A stretch of DNA of 36,870 nucleotides from Cyclobacteriaceae bacterium (GCA_021648745.1 JAKISE010000026.1:1-36870), one strand, 5' to 3'; positions 9,330-21,256 are shown, numbered from the stretch's first letter. The notes: generated from the sequence alone by a model not told the origin. Numbers and translations are program-made.

Positions 9330-9359
9330 TTGCAAGGGCAGAAAGCTTGCTTACTTTTG
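9330..9359 (+). promoter_or_regulatory. rRNA promoter P1 (Bacteroidetes type)
   Basis: TTG at 9330-9332, 19-base spacer, TACTTTTG at 9352-9359, matching the Bacteroidetes primary sigma pattern TTG / TAnnTTTG. Immediately downstream lies a hairpin, CCGCTT-ACAC-AAGCGG, followed by GTTCATT. It is the farthest upstream of three promoters. Confidence 0.8.
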
Positions 9360-9487
9360 CACCCGCTTACACAAGCGGAGTTCATTGTACGGATTTGGCA
9401 ACAAACAAACCACGCCAACCTTTATATGATATGTTTTATGTCCGGGGATTTTCCCCTGGGGGTAAAGCCAAAAAAAGTTTGGCAAAG

Positions 9488-9519
9488 TTTTGGAAGTTAA
9501 GAAAAGGCTGTTACTTTTG
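9488..9519 (+). promoter_or_regulatory. rRNA promoter P2
   Basis: TTTTG at 9488-9492, 19-base spacer, TACTTTTG at 9512-9519. An A-rich tract with AAAAAAAG lies just upstream and could act as an UP-like element. It is followed by a CCGC...GCGG hairpin and GTTCATT, as after P1. Its -7 element starts 160 bases after that of P1. Confidence 0.85.
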
Positions 9520-9643
9520 CAGCCGCTTTAAAGGCGGTGTTCATTAAAAGGGATGGGGGCAACAGGTGGACGGGTTTGGGGCTTGGTTTTAGGATTGGGT
9601 TTTAAACGTAGGCCGGTAAAAAACTTTAATATTTTGCAAAAAG

Positions 9644-9675
9644 TTTTGGCAGAATAAAAAGAGTTATTACCTTTG
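9644..9675 (+). promoter_or_regulatory. rRNA promoter P3
   Basis: TTTTG at 9644-9648, 19-base spacer, TACCTTTG at 9668-9675, 156 bases after P2. The initial transcribed region is again GC-rich (CCGCCCCG) but lacks the GTTCATT of P1 and P2. The leader from here to 16S is about 240 bases. Confidence 0.85.
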
Positions 9676-9794
9676 CCGCCCCGAAAGAGGGAAAGCGGTT
9701 ACAGGAAGGGGGGATAGAGGCGAAAGGCCCTGTGGCAAAAAAAACAGTAACAGGTCAGCATTTAGAACACAAGGGTGCTGATTTTTTATGAAAG

Positions 9795-9806
9795 GTTCTT
9801 TGACAT
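9795..9806 (+). promoter_or_regulatory. boxA-like antitermination element in the 16S leader
   Basis: GTTCTTTGACAT resembles the bacterial boxA (consensus near TGCTCTTTA) bound by NusB/NusE to prevent Rho-dependent termination in rRNA operons. A near copy (GTTCTTTGGCAT) lies ahead of 23S at 12054-12065, which supports the reading. Confidence 0.6.
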
Positions 9807-9836
9807 TTTGAAGCATTAAAAGATAGAAAAAAATAA

Positions 9837-9847
9837 AAAAAAGCAAG
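9837..9847 (+). other. Left arm of a probable 16S processing stem
   Basis: AAAAAAGCAAG here is the exact reverse complement of CTTGCTTTTTT at 11485-11495, just past the 16S 3' end. The 11-bp pairing flanks 16S and would form the kind of stem RNase III cuts to release pre-16S. The pairing is seen directly; the role is inferred. Confidence 0.5.
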
Positions 9848-9916
9848 GTAGGCCAACTTTGTTGATTTCTGAGGGAACGGCACCTGGGGCGAAAGATATT
9901 TAAACTTTTTATATAT

Positions 9917-11438
<1,522 letters not shown>

Positions 11439-11484
11439 CTGGAGCACAGATGTAACAATCAGTGACGAGATTGACAAATTGGTT

Positions 11485-11495
11485 CTTGCTTTTTT
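11485..11495 (+). other. Right arm of the probable 16S processing stem
   Basis: CTTGCTTTTTT, exact reverse complement of 9837-9847 on the other side of 16S. Confidence 0.5.
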
Positions 11496-11511
11496 ATAAA
11501 ATATTTATAGA

Positions 11512-11539
11512 GTTCAAAGTTTAAAGTTCAAAGTTCAAA
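11512..11539 (+). repeat. Four tandem heptamers, GTTCAAA type
   Basis: Four uninterrupted 7-base units in the 16S to tRNA-Ile spacer: GTTCAAA, GTTTAAA, GTTCAAA, GTTCAAA. A related three-unit array lies at 11841-11861 after tRNA-Ala. The function is unknown. Confidence 0.75.
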
Positions 11540-11589
11540 ATAGAGCAACTTGAAACATTAAACTCGAGACACGGAACTCTGAGAGATAG

Positions 11590-11666
11590 AGTCCCGTAGC
11601 TCAGCTGGTTAGAGCACTACACTGATAATGTAGGGGTCCCCAGTTCAAGTCTGGGCGGGACTACCA
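11590..11666 (+). tRNA. tRNA-Ile (anticodon GAT)
   Basis: Acceptor stem AGTCCCG pairs with CGGGACT; the D-loop region TAGCTCAGCTGGTTAGAG, the anticodon loop CTGATAA (GAT) and the T-arm TTCAAGT are canonical. The discriminator is A and the terminal CCA is encoded (11664-11666). It sits between 16S and tRNA-Ala, the usual spacer order. Confidence 0.97.
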
Positions 11667-11741
11667 GCCCAGTCACAGTATGGAGTCTCAGAAAACAGTA
11701 AAAATACTGAACACTGAGACTGAGACTGCGAACTGAAATAC

Positions 11742-11815
11742 GGGGGATTAGCTCAGTTGGCTAGAGCGCCTGCCTTGCACGCAGGAGGTCAAGGGTTCGA
11801 CTCCCTTATTCTCCA
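11742..11815 (+). tRNA. tRNA-Ala (anticodon TGC)
   Basis: Acceptor stem GGGGGAT pairs with ATTCTCC, including the G3-U70 wobble (11744 with 11812) that is the main alanine identity element. The anticodon loop is CTTGCAC (TGC) and the T-arm is AAGGG-TTCGACT-CCCTT. The sequence after the discriminator A is CAG, so CCA is not encoded, unlike in the neighbouring tRNA-Ile, and must be added enzymatically. Confidence 0.97.
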
Positions 11816-11840
11816 CAGGAAAAAGAGGAGTTTGAAAAAG

Positions 11841-11861
11841 TTTAAAGTTCAAGGTTTAAAG
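11841..11861 (+). repeat. Three tandem heptamers in the tRNA-Ala to 23S spacer
   Basis: GTTTAAA, GTTCAAG, GTTTAAA in direct succession. They are related to the four-unit array at 11512-11539. Confidence 0.65.
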
Positions 11862-11910
11862 TTGTTTTGAATCTGGGACTTGAAACAAAAAAAAAGATGC
11901 TTCAAAATAG

Positions 11911-11976
11911 AGATAATGGACAGAAGATAAAGCAGGGATGGCTGCAATAAATAAGGTTCGATTCCTTAATTATCTA
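11911..11976 (+). pseudogene. Probable decayed tRNA in the rRNA spacer
   Basis: The two ends fold like a tRNA. AGATAAT (11911-11917) pairs perfectly with ATTATCT (11969-11975) as a 7-bp acceptor stem followed by A. A perfect 5-bp T stem, TAAGG/CCTTA, encloses the canonical 7-base T loop TTCGATT (11957-11963). The 34 bases between them are too short for intact D and anticodon arms; only a 4-bp GCAG/CTGC hairpin is seen. The last 30 bases resemble the tRNA-Ala gene 100 bases upstream, including the flanking ACAG, so it may derive from a partial duplication. Not expected to be functional. Confidence 0.5.
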
Positions 11977-12053
11977 CAGTTAACTGCTGTTAATGATAGG
12001 ATAGTAAAAAAAGTACGAGTTACTAAACGCTGTTTAATCAGGCAAGTTAAAAA

Positions 12054-12065
12054 GTTCTTTGGCAT
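12054..12065 (+). promoter_or_regulatory. boxA-like element in the 23S leader
   Basis: GTTCTTTGGCAT differs at one base from the 16S-leader copy at 9795-9806 and is followed by a similar GTTG or TTTG context. Bacterial rRNA operons commonly carry boxA before both 16S and 23S. The remainder of the roughly 350-base tRNA-Ala to 23S spacer (11816-12167) holds the heptamers and the tRNA remnant and no gene. Confidence 0.55.
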
Positions 12066-12167
12066 GTTGGGAAAAGTATAATGGTGCAGACCATTATACA
12101 TGAGTCAAATCATAATAAAATACGACAACACAAGTAAAAAAATTGAATCAATACGAGGATTCTTATA

Positions 12168-14974
<2,807 letters not shown>

Positions 14975-15136
14975 AGTCTATCTGTAGTTAATTTATTCTC
15001 TTACTTACATGTTATTTATTCATCTACGCCTTTGGGCGAAAATGAATTGAATTCATCTAAGCTTTAGCATAGATGAAAAGATATTATAGTCGTGTTGATA
15101 CAAATAATATGTATTATTTGTTAGTGACTTAAGATT
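14975..15136. other. 23S-5S spacer with inverted repeats
   Basis: It contains TTCATCTA at 15052-15059 pairing with TAGATGAA at 15070-15077, and a 10-bp perfect inverted repeat, ACAAATAATA/TATTATTTGT at 15100-15121. These are probably processing structures between 23S and 5S. There is no gene. Confidence 0.45.
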
Positions 15137-15249
15137 AGATGGTGATTATAGCGAAGGTGTCCACCTCTTTCCATTCCGAACAGAGAAGTTAAGCCCTTCA
15201 GCGCTGATGGTACTGCCGTAACAGGTGGGAGAGTAAGTCGTTGCCAGCT
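15137..15249 (+). rRNA. rrf: 5S ribosomal RNA
   Basis: About 112 bases. Core motifs are TTCCATTCCGAACAGAGAAG, TTAAGCCC, GATGGTACTGC and GGGAGAGTA. TGGTGAT (15140-15146) pairs with GTTGCCA (15240-15246) as helix I, with G-T wobbles. The ends are approximate. Confidence 0.93.
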
Positions 15250-15291
15250 TTTATTATATACTTCCAGCTTTTAGCGAAGAAGAAGTATTAC

Positions 15292-15327
15292 AAAGGGTTA
15301 TTGCCACAAGCAATAACCCTTTTTTTA
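15292..15327 (+). terminator. Intrinsic terminator of the rRNA operon
   Basis: Perfect 13-bp stem, AAAGGGTTATTGC (15292-15304) with GCAATAACCCTTT (15110-15122 offset within 15310-15322), loop CACAA, followed by a run of T to 15327. It also separates the operon from the convergent M16-like gene, whose stop is 46 bases further on. Confidence 0.92.
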
Positions 15328-15372
15328 TGGACTGAACTTTTACCTACTTGGGGTTGGTGCCAAAAATTACTC

Positions 15373-16635
15373 TTATTCAACCAGTACACTTTTAAAAAGA
15401 GAGGGGTTATATTGAACTTTTGATACCTCTCGAATTTGATCTGCTTCTACAGACAAAATAGAATCGAAATGATTAGCGAAGTATGAATTTGAAAGATTAT
15501 TAATCTTGAGAAATTTCACTCTATTGATTCTATCAAATATTGTTTGATTACTGCTCCTGTACTCTCCAATCAAATAATGCTTTACTTTATTTAGCTCAGT
15601 GTCTGATATCTTATTGTTGTGAATTTTATCTAATTCAACTTTAATAAGCTCTAGAACTTCGTTGCCAGCACCCATTTTTATATCTGCAGATATTTGAATA
15701 TAGGATGATTTTTTTAAGTGTTGAATCGAAGAGCCTATTCCGTACGTTAGTCCTTTATCCTCTCTTATGCTTTGCATAAGCCGAGATCCAAAATAGCCAC
15801 CAAATACAGTATTAGCTAAACTGAGTGTAGGATAATGTGGGTGCAAATAGTTGATTGTTTGAAAACTAATCTTTAAGCTCGTTTGCTTACTATTCAACAA
15901 GGTTTTTGTGGTGTTTGAAGGCTCTGTAGAAAATGCCCCCTTAACTGCATTAGCTACTTTTTTGCTCTGTTTTTCCAAAATGGTTTCTATCGCTGACTTT
16001 AAAAATGCTTTGTCAAAATCTCCGGCAGCTGTAATAAATTTTATTTGGTTTAGGGAGAAACTACTCCAATGGTCTTTTAGGTTAGAAGGTGTGATGGATT
16101 GAAAATCTTCTTTCTCAAGTACTTGCCCGTAAGGATGGTTTCCAAACAATGCTTCCTTAATTAATTTGGAAGACCAATAGCTTGATTTCTGAAGATTAAT
16201 GTCTAATTCTTGCTCTTTTCTACTTGCTAGTTGTGCAAGTTTTTCGTCTGGAAAAATGGGCTCATTAAATAAGTTAAGAAAGAAGGGTAATGTCTCTTTT
16301 AGCTTACTGCTTAAGCAATACAGGCTTAAGCTATTAATATCCAATCCGCTTTGGAGCTGAACGAAGGCTCCCCTCAATTCGAAGAAATTGTTTATTTGAT
16401 GGGAATCGTATCCCTTAATTCCTGCTTTAAGAAGATTCGTTGAAAAAAACGATGCTCCTTTTTTGAGTTCATCTATTTTACCACCTCCAAATAGGATTTC
16501 GACACCACAAACAGTCTGTGATTTATCTTGGATAGAGTACAAGGAAATGTTATTACTTAGCGAGTCTGTATCGTAACATATATTCTTTATTTGCTTATTA
16601 AAAGAGATATGAGGAGCCTCTGACCTAATAGGCAT
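15373..16635 (-). CDS. M16-family peptidase-like protein lacking the zinc motif
   Basis: Homologue of processing-peptidase/pitrilysin (M16) subunits, 420 aa and so a single two-domain half. Where an active chain has HxxEH in a context like GLAHFLEHM, this one reads GASFFSTNLLKAG, so it has no zinc ligands. The second domain is well kept, with FGGYFGSRLMQSIREDKG and LTYGIGSS, which supply the conserved Arg/Tyr pair that non-catalytic M16 chains contribute to a partner. There is no signal peptide. Its ATG overlaps the porV stop by one base (TAATG), so it is translationally coupled to porV and last in a five-gene operon. No active M16 partner is in the window. The family call is strong; the role beside type IX secretion genes is unknown. 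Confidence 0.85.
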   Translation of the reverse strand: MPIRSEAPHISFNKQIKNICYDTDSLSNNISLYSIQDKSQTVCGVEILFGGGKIDELKKGASFFSTNLLKAGIKGYDSHQINNFFELRGAFVQLQSGLDINSLSLYCLSSKLKETLPFFLNLFNEPIFPDEKLAQLASRKEQELDINLQKSSYWSSKLIKEALFGNHPYGQVLEKEDFQSITPSNLKDHWSSFSLNQIKFITAAGDFDKAFLKSAIETILEKQSKKVANAVKGAFSTEPSNTTKTLLNSKQTSLKISFQTINYLHPHYPTLSLANTVFGGYFGSRLMQSIREDKGLTYGIGSSIQHLKKSSYIQISADIKMGAGNEVLELIKVELDKIHNNKISDTELNKVKHYLIGEYRSSNQTIFDRINRVKFLKINNLSNSYFANHFDSILSVEADQIREVSKVQYNPSLFKSVLVE

Positions 16636-17870
16636 TAGTCGGTAACGGAATTACTTGCCGAGCTATCATCTTCGAAATTGAAATGTAGTGTGAATCGAAG
16701 TGTTTCTGCAAGGGGATGTTCTTGTTGTGGGGGTACTAAATACGCGAAGTCAAATCCAAAAACGTTATATCTAAAGCCTACACCAATAGTAAAAAACTGG
16801 CGGTTACCTTTATTCTGATTTTCATAGAAATAGCCAGCTCTAGCGGCAAACAAATCATTATACCAATATTCTGCTCCCACCGAAATCATTATTTCTGCCA
16901 TTTCTTCAGAAAAGCCATCTGGGGCATCGGTGAAGGAACCGAACATTCCACTTAATAAATTTCGGTTTGGGTCTTTGCCTCTTTCAATGATAGGGTTTCC
17001 GTCAGGGTCAGTGATGATTACTCCATTATCGTCAACAGCGTAAATTGGAGGTGACGGGACTAATAATTTATTAAAATCGAGGGCAAAAGTTATGGTATTA
17101 TATGGGTCTATGTCCATTTTAAGTGCTGAACCTAAGCGAAGATTGATTGGGATAAAATCTTTATTATCCTGATTTGAATAGGTTACTTTAGCGCCAATAT
17201 TTGAGATGTTGGCCCCAAATGCAAGGTTACCAATTTTGATATCTTTATTATAGTATGCAGAAACGTCTGCTGCAACAGTATTCGCAGGCTTAGCCTCTAT
17301 TGTTGCCGAGGAGAAGCTACCTGTCAGGTTAGAGTTAACATACCTAAGGGTAATTCCCAAACTAAAATCTTCTGATAGCATTCTGGCGTAGGTAGCATCT
17401 ATGGCAAATTCTTTTGGATTAAATTCTCCTTGAGGATTGTTTCCGGCATCTGTAAAAAATATTTCACCTAAATCAAAATAGCGTAAAGAAACCGCAATTG
17501 TTTGCTCTCTCGATAATTTATAGTAACCAGAAAGATATGATAAAGACATATCATTAATGATTTTAGCCAACCAAGGAGAATATGAAAGTGAGAAGCCCAT
17601 CTTACTATCAATAAATGCTAGTTTTGAAGGATTCCAATGTACACTATTAGCGTCTGGGGAAATGGCAACTCCTACATCACCCATTCCTCCTGAACGAGAG
17701 TCTGGGGTAATACTTAAAAATGGAACCGCTGTAGTTATAACACGTTGGGTAGTGTCTTGCCCCACAATTATTCCTGTATTTTGCGAAAATGCAAAACTGC
17801 TTATTATTAGCAATGAAGCAATAATAATAACTGATTTAGTCTTTATCAAAATTGAAAAAATTAAGTTCAA
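16635..17870 (-). CDS. porV: Type IX secretion outer-membrane protein PorV (LptO)
   Basis: Outer-membrane beta-barrel of the FadL-like PorV family. In type IX secretion it takes substrates from the SprA (Sov) translocon and delivers them to the PorU sortase. The 411-aa protein has a long N-terminal signal (SFAFSQ), then the family opening FLSITPDSRSGGMGDVGVA and SVHWNPSKLAFI, followed by alternating barrel strands and inter-strand loops (GEFNPKEFAIDATYARML, GAEYWYNDLFAARAGYF), and ends with a VFGFDFAYL strand region. It lies 16 bases downstream of porU on the same strand, the classical pair, and overlaps the M16-like gene by one base. Identification is firm from sequence and context. Confidence 0.93.
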   Translation of the reverse strand: MNLIFSILIKTKSVIIIASLLIISSFAFSQNTGIIVGQDTTQRVITTAVPFLSITPDSRSGGMGDVGVAISPDANSVHWNPSKLAFIDSKMGFSLSYSPWLAKIINDMSLSYLSGYYKLSREQTIAVSLRYFDLGEIFFTDAGNNPQGEFNPKEFAIDATYARMLSEDFSLGITLRYVNSNLTGSFSSATIEAKPANTVAADVSAYYNKDIKIGNLAFGANISNIGAKVTYSNQDNKDFIPINLRLGSALKMDIDPYNTITFALDFNKLLVPSPPIYAVDDNGVIITDPDGNPIIERGKDPNRNLLSGMFGSFTDAPDGFSEEMAEIMISVGAEYWYNDLFAARAGYFYENQNKGNRQFFTIGVGFRYNVFGFDFAYLVPPQQEHPLAETLRFTLHFNFEDDSSASNSVTD

Positions 17871-17886
17871 ATATATCGAAAGTTAA

Positions 17887-20800
17887 TTAATTAATGGTCA
17901 TTAAACGGCCAAAGAAAGAGTTCGAAGCTCCTGAACTAACAGAACGAACGGTTATGCTATAAATGTATAATCCTTCGGTTAATTTTTGACCTGATGCGTT
18001 TCGACCATTCCAACTTATATCGTTTATGGTTGAATTAGCATTTGAATAATCTATTTCCTGTACAAATACAATTTGGCCTGACCTGTTTAATATTTTTAGT
18101 GTAACTGAAAGGTCTGTTCCACTTAAATTATGCTTAAAGGTAAAGAATGCATCATTTTGAGCAGGGTTTGGGAAAACGCTGACTTCAGAAATGTAAACTT
18201 CTTGTTCATTTGCAACGGTAAACATTATTTCTGTTTCGGTAGGGTTATTATATGTGTCCCAAGCTTTAACAGTTATTAAATGATTTCCAGGAGCGATATC
18301 TTGAAGAGGAAATAGGAGCTTTCCGAATTGATATGAGTCTTGATCGTATTGAAAATAGTCGTTTAGAGGTTGAGGTTCGCCATCATCCAGCGTATAGGTA
18401 ATGTTATGCCCCACCTGTGATTTTGATAGATTAATTCCATTTTCATCATAAAAATGAGCTATTAATAAAGAATTAGAACTTACCAAGTCATTGTCTACAA
18501 AGGTGGTGTCCTCCATAAAAACATCGATAATAGGAGGGGTGACATCAATTTCTGGGTTTGGGTTAGTGCCGCCAATTTTGATATTTACATTTGCACCATT
18601 ACCATCTATACTATCAGTAGCAACTGAATACATTGAGATTTTTCCTTCCATTATTTGATAACTAATATCCAATGGTGTTACAAACTGAAAAGTAAATTGT
18701 CCATTTGTAACGGTTGAACTTCCTGAAAACAGTTTGTTATCCCTATCGTTATAGGTGAAAGGAGCCCCAAAATTGCCTCTTGTTTTTTTGATGGTTGGCT
18801 TGTCGTAAAAATCAATTTGTATCGATCCGTTATAAGCTGACAATGCTTGCCCTGAAGAGCCCCTTAATGTCCCTGAAAAAATAACCCTTTCAAGAGCAGA
18901 CACGGTATCTTTTATACCTAGAGTATTGCCGTTTAAGCTATCCAGCGTGATGAATTTTTCGGGATACACTAACGTTAAACTTGGGTCTGCTAATAATGAA
19001 AAATTTCTGTTATTGGGACCACTTAAGCTATTGTTCTTGGTTTCGAGAAAAATATCCCCTAATGGTTTGTAAATACCAGACTCAGTAGCTAATACGGTAC
19101 TGTAAAATGCTAAATTAAGAGTGTAATTAGAACTGGCAAAAACGGGGCGACTCGTGGTTATTAGCCCAATAGCTCCGGCTTCAGGTTTTACAACAAGCGC
19201 CTCACCAGCTGAAATTTGGTTGGCATCATCATGGCGCCCGAATTCACAAGTAGCTGTTACAATCAACGGATAAAATGTGTTATTCTCTAACCCTTCAATC
19301 ATATCCTTATTAAACACATTAGACTTAGCCCATTGGTTTTCATTACCGTGTCCAGTATAATTCATAATTAGTGCTCCGTCTTCAAATACTTTTAAAATGG
19401 CTTCATTAACAAGGGGAGCCTTGGTTCCTCCAGGCAGTGCTTCGATTGGATATGCATCTATATAAATTTTTTGTGGATCGAAGGCGCTGTAAGTTGTGTC
19501 TATTAATGTAGATAATCTTTCTGCATCGCGTTGGTGTATATTAAAATCTCCATTTTCAGCAACGAAATAGATATGTTTTCTCCACCCTCCAATAGCAGAC
19601 TTTGAATGATAGTTCTTAATTTTATCTACTACGGCAATCGCATCTTCAACTGATTTAACTGGCAACCTCCCTACACCAATATCCATTGTGTGGTCTCCTT
19701 GCAAATTCTCTTCCCATTCCCCTTCATTACCTTCTAAAAAACCTAAATAATCATCAGAGCCGTAAGTATAAAGTGGGCTTAATGAATTTCTAGATTCATA
19801 AATTGGAACAAAGGAATTGTTTTTTTTGTCTAGGTTTTTATAGTCGTAGGTGCCTTTGCCAAATAATAAAAGATGCTTTAACTCGGAGTTATCATAAAGG
19901 TATTTTGCGAAATCCCGAATGGCGGTAATATCTTTTCTTCCACTTGAAAATTCATTAAACACTTGATGTGTTAGGCTAACTTGTGTGGATATGCCTTGCA
20001 ATGATTTGTGATCTTTTAACTCTAATGCTTGACCTATAAACTCTGGAGATGTAATAATTAGGAGGTCTAAGTTCGAATATCCATGCAAATTTTGGTTGGG
20101 CACACTGGCAATAAATTCAGGCACTGAAAAATTTGCATTAATATCAATAATTATAAGCTGTGAAGTTGTATCGGTGCTAATATTTGCCTCAAGAAGATTA
20201 TTTGCCATTGTGGACTCAATTTTTTGTGCTTCATTAAAGTTTGCTACATTCCACAGCTCGATATTGGTGGAATTAACCACCACCCTAAGGGTACTAATTA
20301 AATCGTTCGTTTGAGGCATTGTGAGTTGTAGAAAAGAATTCTTAAGAACAGCATTCTTTTCTATTTGCACTAAAAAATAGTTTAAATATCCTAACCCATT
20401 TTGTTTTGTGTAATCATAGGTAACTTCAATATTTTCTCCATTACTACTTGGCAAAGTAGCGGTAAACGTTTTTAAGTCTTCCACACCTTTAATAGCATAG
20501 CGGCTATCTGGCATAGACGCTATTTGATGACTACCTACATTAAGGTTATTAACAGAGACACTAAAACTGCTTTGCGCGAAAGAAGATGCCATAACTGCAG
20601 ACTTTAATTTTAGTTCGGAGCCTGATGTCCAATTAGTTAAGTCTGTTGTAAAAGTTTGATTAAGGTTATTATCGAATTTTTCTCCAAACCAAAATCTGCC
20701 GGATTTTAAAAGGTTAGTTTCGTCAAGTTCGTGAATAAAGTAAGTGACATATGTATTGATGAGGGGGTAACTGCCTAGAATTGGAGGGGCGTTTTCAATT

Positions 20801-21252
20801 CTTTTCCCTGCTTCGGAATTAATATTTAGGTAGTAGTAGCTAGTGTCGCTGAAAACATTATTTTCATAACTAAATACTTTGTCGTTTTCATCGAAATATA
20901 CCTTGTCCGGGCCTTCGGCAAAGAAAACAATTTTATCGGTTGAGTTAAAATTTCCATCTTCGCCTCCAATCAATTTTATAGCTAACTCTTCTAAATCTTG
21001 TGGCCGATCTGCCATATTAGATTGGGGTAGCATGCCACCAGGAGATCCGAAAAATCTTATCTGGGTTGGGTCTATATTAGATATTGAAATACCCGCGGAC
21101 TCAAGATCAGAACCCTTTAGCTCATAAATACCTGTTTCGATTAAGGCAAACTTATACCAAGAACCAGTCTTTAAAACAGAGTTGGTTTGTGCCTGGCATT
21201 CTTTGGTAAGAAAACCACCTATGATCAGTAACAAAAAGATTATTTTCTTCAT
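17887..21252 (-). CDS. porU: Type IX secretion sortase PorU (C25 gingipain-like)
   Basis: Cysteine peptidase of family C25 that removes the C-terminal sorting domain of type IX cargo and attaches the cargo to surface lipopolysaccharide. The protein has 1121 aa with an N-terminal signal (MKKIIFLLLII). A beta-rich N-terminal region (about 25-390) precedes the C25 domain, with catalytic His635 in NYTGHGNENQW and Cys669 in VTATCEFGRHDD, 34 residues apart as in gingipains. Ig-like domains follow, and a C-terminal sorting-type domain begins near 1025 (VFPNPAQND...WNGRNASGQKLTEGLYIY). PorU is known to keep its own CTD. The gene starts 4 bases after the pssA stop and is followed closely by porV. Confidence 0.95.
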   Translation of the reverse strand: MKKIIFLLLIIGGFLTKECQAQTNSVLKTGSWYKFALIETGIYELKGSDLESAGISISNIDPTQIRFFGSPGGMLPQSNMADRPQDLEELAIKLIGGEDGNFNSTDKIVFFAEGPDKVYFDENDKVFSYENNVFSDTSYYYLNINSEAGKRIENAPPILGSYPLINTYVTYFIHELDETNLLKSGRFWFGEKFDNNLNQTFTTDLTNWTSGSELKLKSAVMASSFAQSSFSVSVNNLNVGSHQIASMPDSRYAIKGVEDLKTFTATLPSSNGENIEVTYDYTKQNGLGYLNYFLVQIEKNAVLKNSFLQLTMPQTNDLISTLRVVVNSTNIELWNVANFNEAQKIESTMANNLLEANISTDTTSQLIIIDINANFSVPEFIASVPNQNLHGYSNLDLLIITSPEFIGQALELKDHKSLQGISTQVSLTHQVFNEFSSGRKDITAIRDFAKYLYDNSELKHLLLFGKGTYDYKNLDKKNNSFVPIYESRNSLSPLYTYGSDDYLGFLEGNEGEWEENLQGDHTMDIGVGRLPVKSVEDAIAVVDKIKNYHSKSAIGGWRKHIYFVAENGDFNIHQRDAERLSTLIDTTYSAFDPQKIYIDAYPIEALPGGTKAPLVNEAILKVFEDGALIMNYTGHGNENQWAKSNVFNKDMIEGLENNTFYPLIVTATCEFGRHDDANQISAGEALVVKPEAGAIGLITTSRPVFASSNYTLNLAFYSTVLATESGIYKPLGDIFLETKNNSLSGPNNRNFSLLADPSLTLVYPEKFITLDSLNGNTLGIKDTVSALERVIFSGTLRGSSGQALSAYNGSIQIDFYDKPTIKKTRGNFGAPFTYNDRDNKLFSGSSTVTNGQFTFQFVTPLDISYQIMEGKISMYSVATDSIDGNGANVNIKIGGTNPNPEIDVTPPIIDVFMEDTTFVDNDLVSSNSLLIAHFYDENGINLSKSQVGHNITYTLDDGEPQPLNDYFQYDQDSYQFGKLLFPLQDIAPGNHLITVKAWDTYNNPTETEIMFTVANEQEVYISEVSVFPNPAQNDAFFTFKHNLSGTDLSVTLKILNRSGQIVFVQEIDYSNANSTINDISWNGRNASGQKLTEGLYIYSITVRSVSSGASNSFFGRLMTIN

Positions 21253-21256
21253 TAAT

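Noticed and set aside
9088..9547. Overlapping open frames of about 60-113 codons upstream of 16S
   Set aside because: They overlap the sulfatase remnant and the rRNA promoters, have no family resemblance, and are interrupted by the repeated promoter units.
11512..11861. CRISPR-like array formed by the heptamer repeats
   Set aside because: Units are 7 bases and contiguous, with no spacers and no cas genes nearby.
15244..15288. 10-base direct repeat CCAGCTTTTA and a 7-bp inverted repeat after 5S as an attachment site
   Set aside because: No integrase or mobile gene is near, and the stretch is short and AT-rich; more likely trailer structure or chance.
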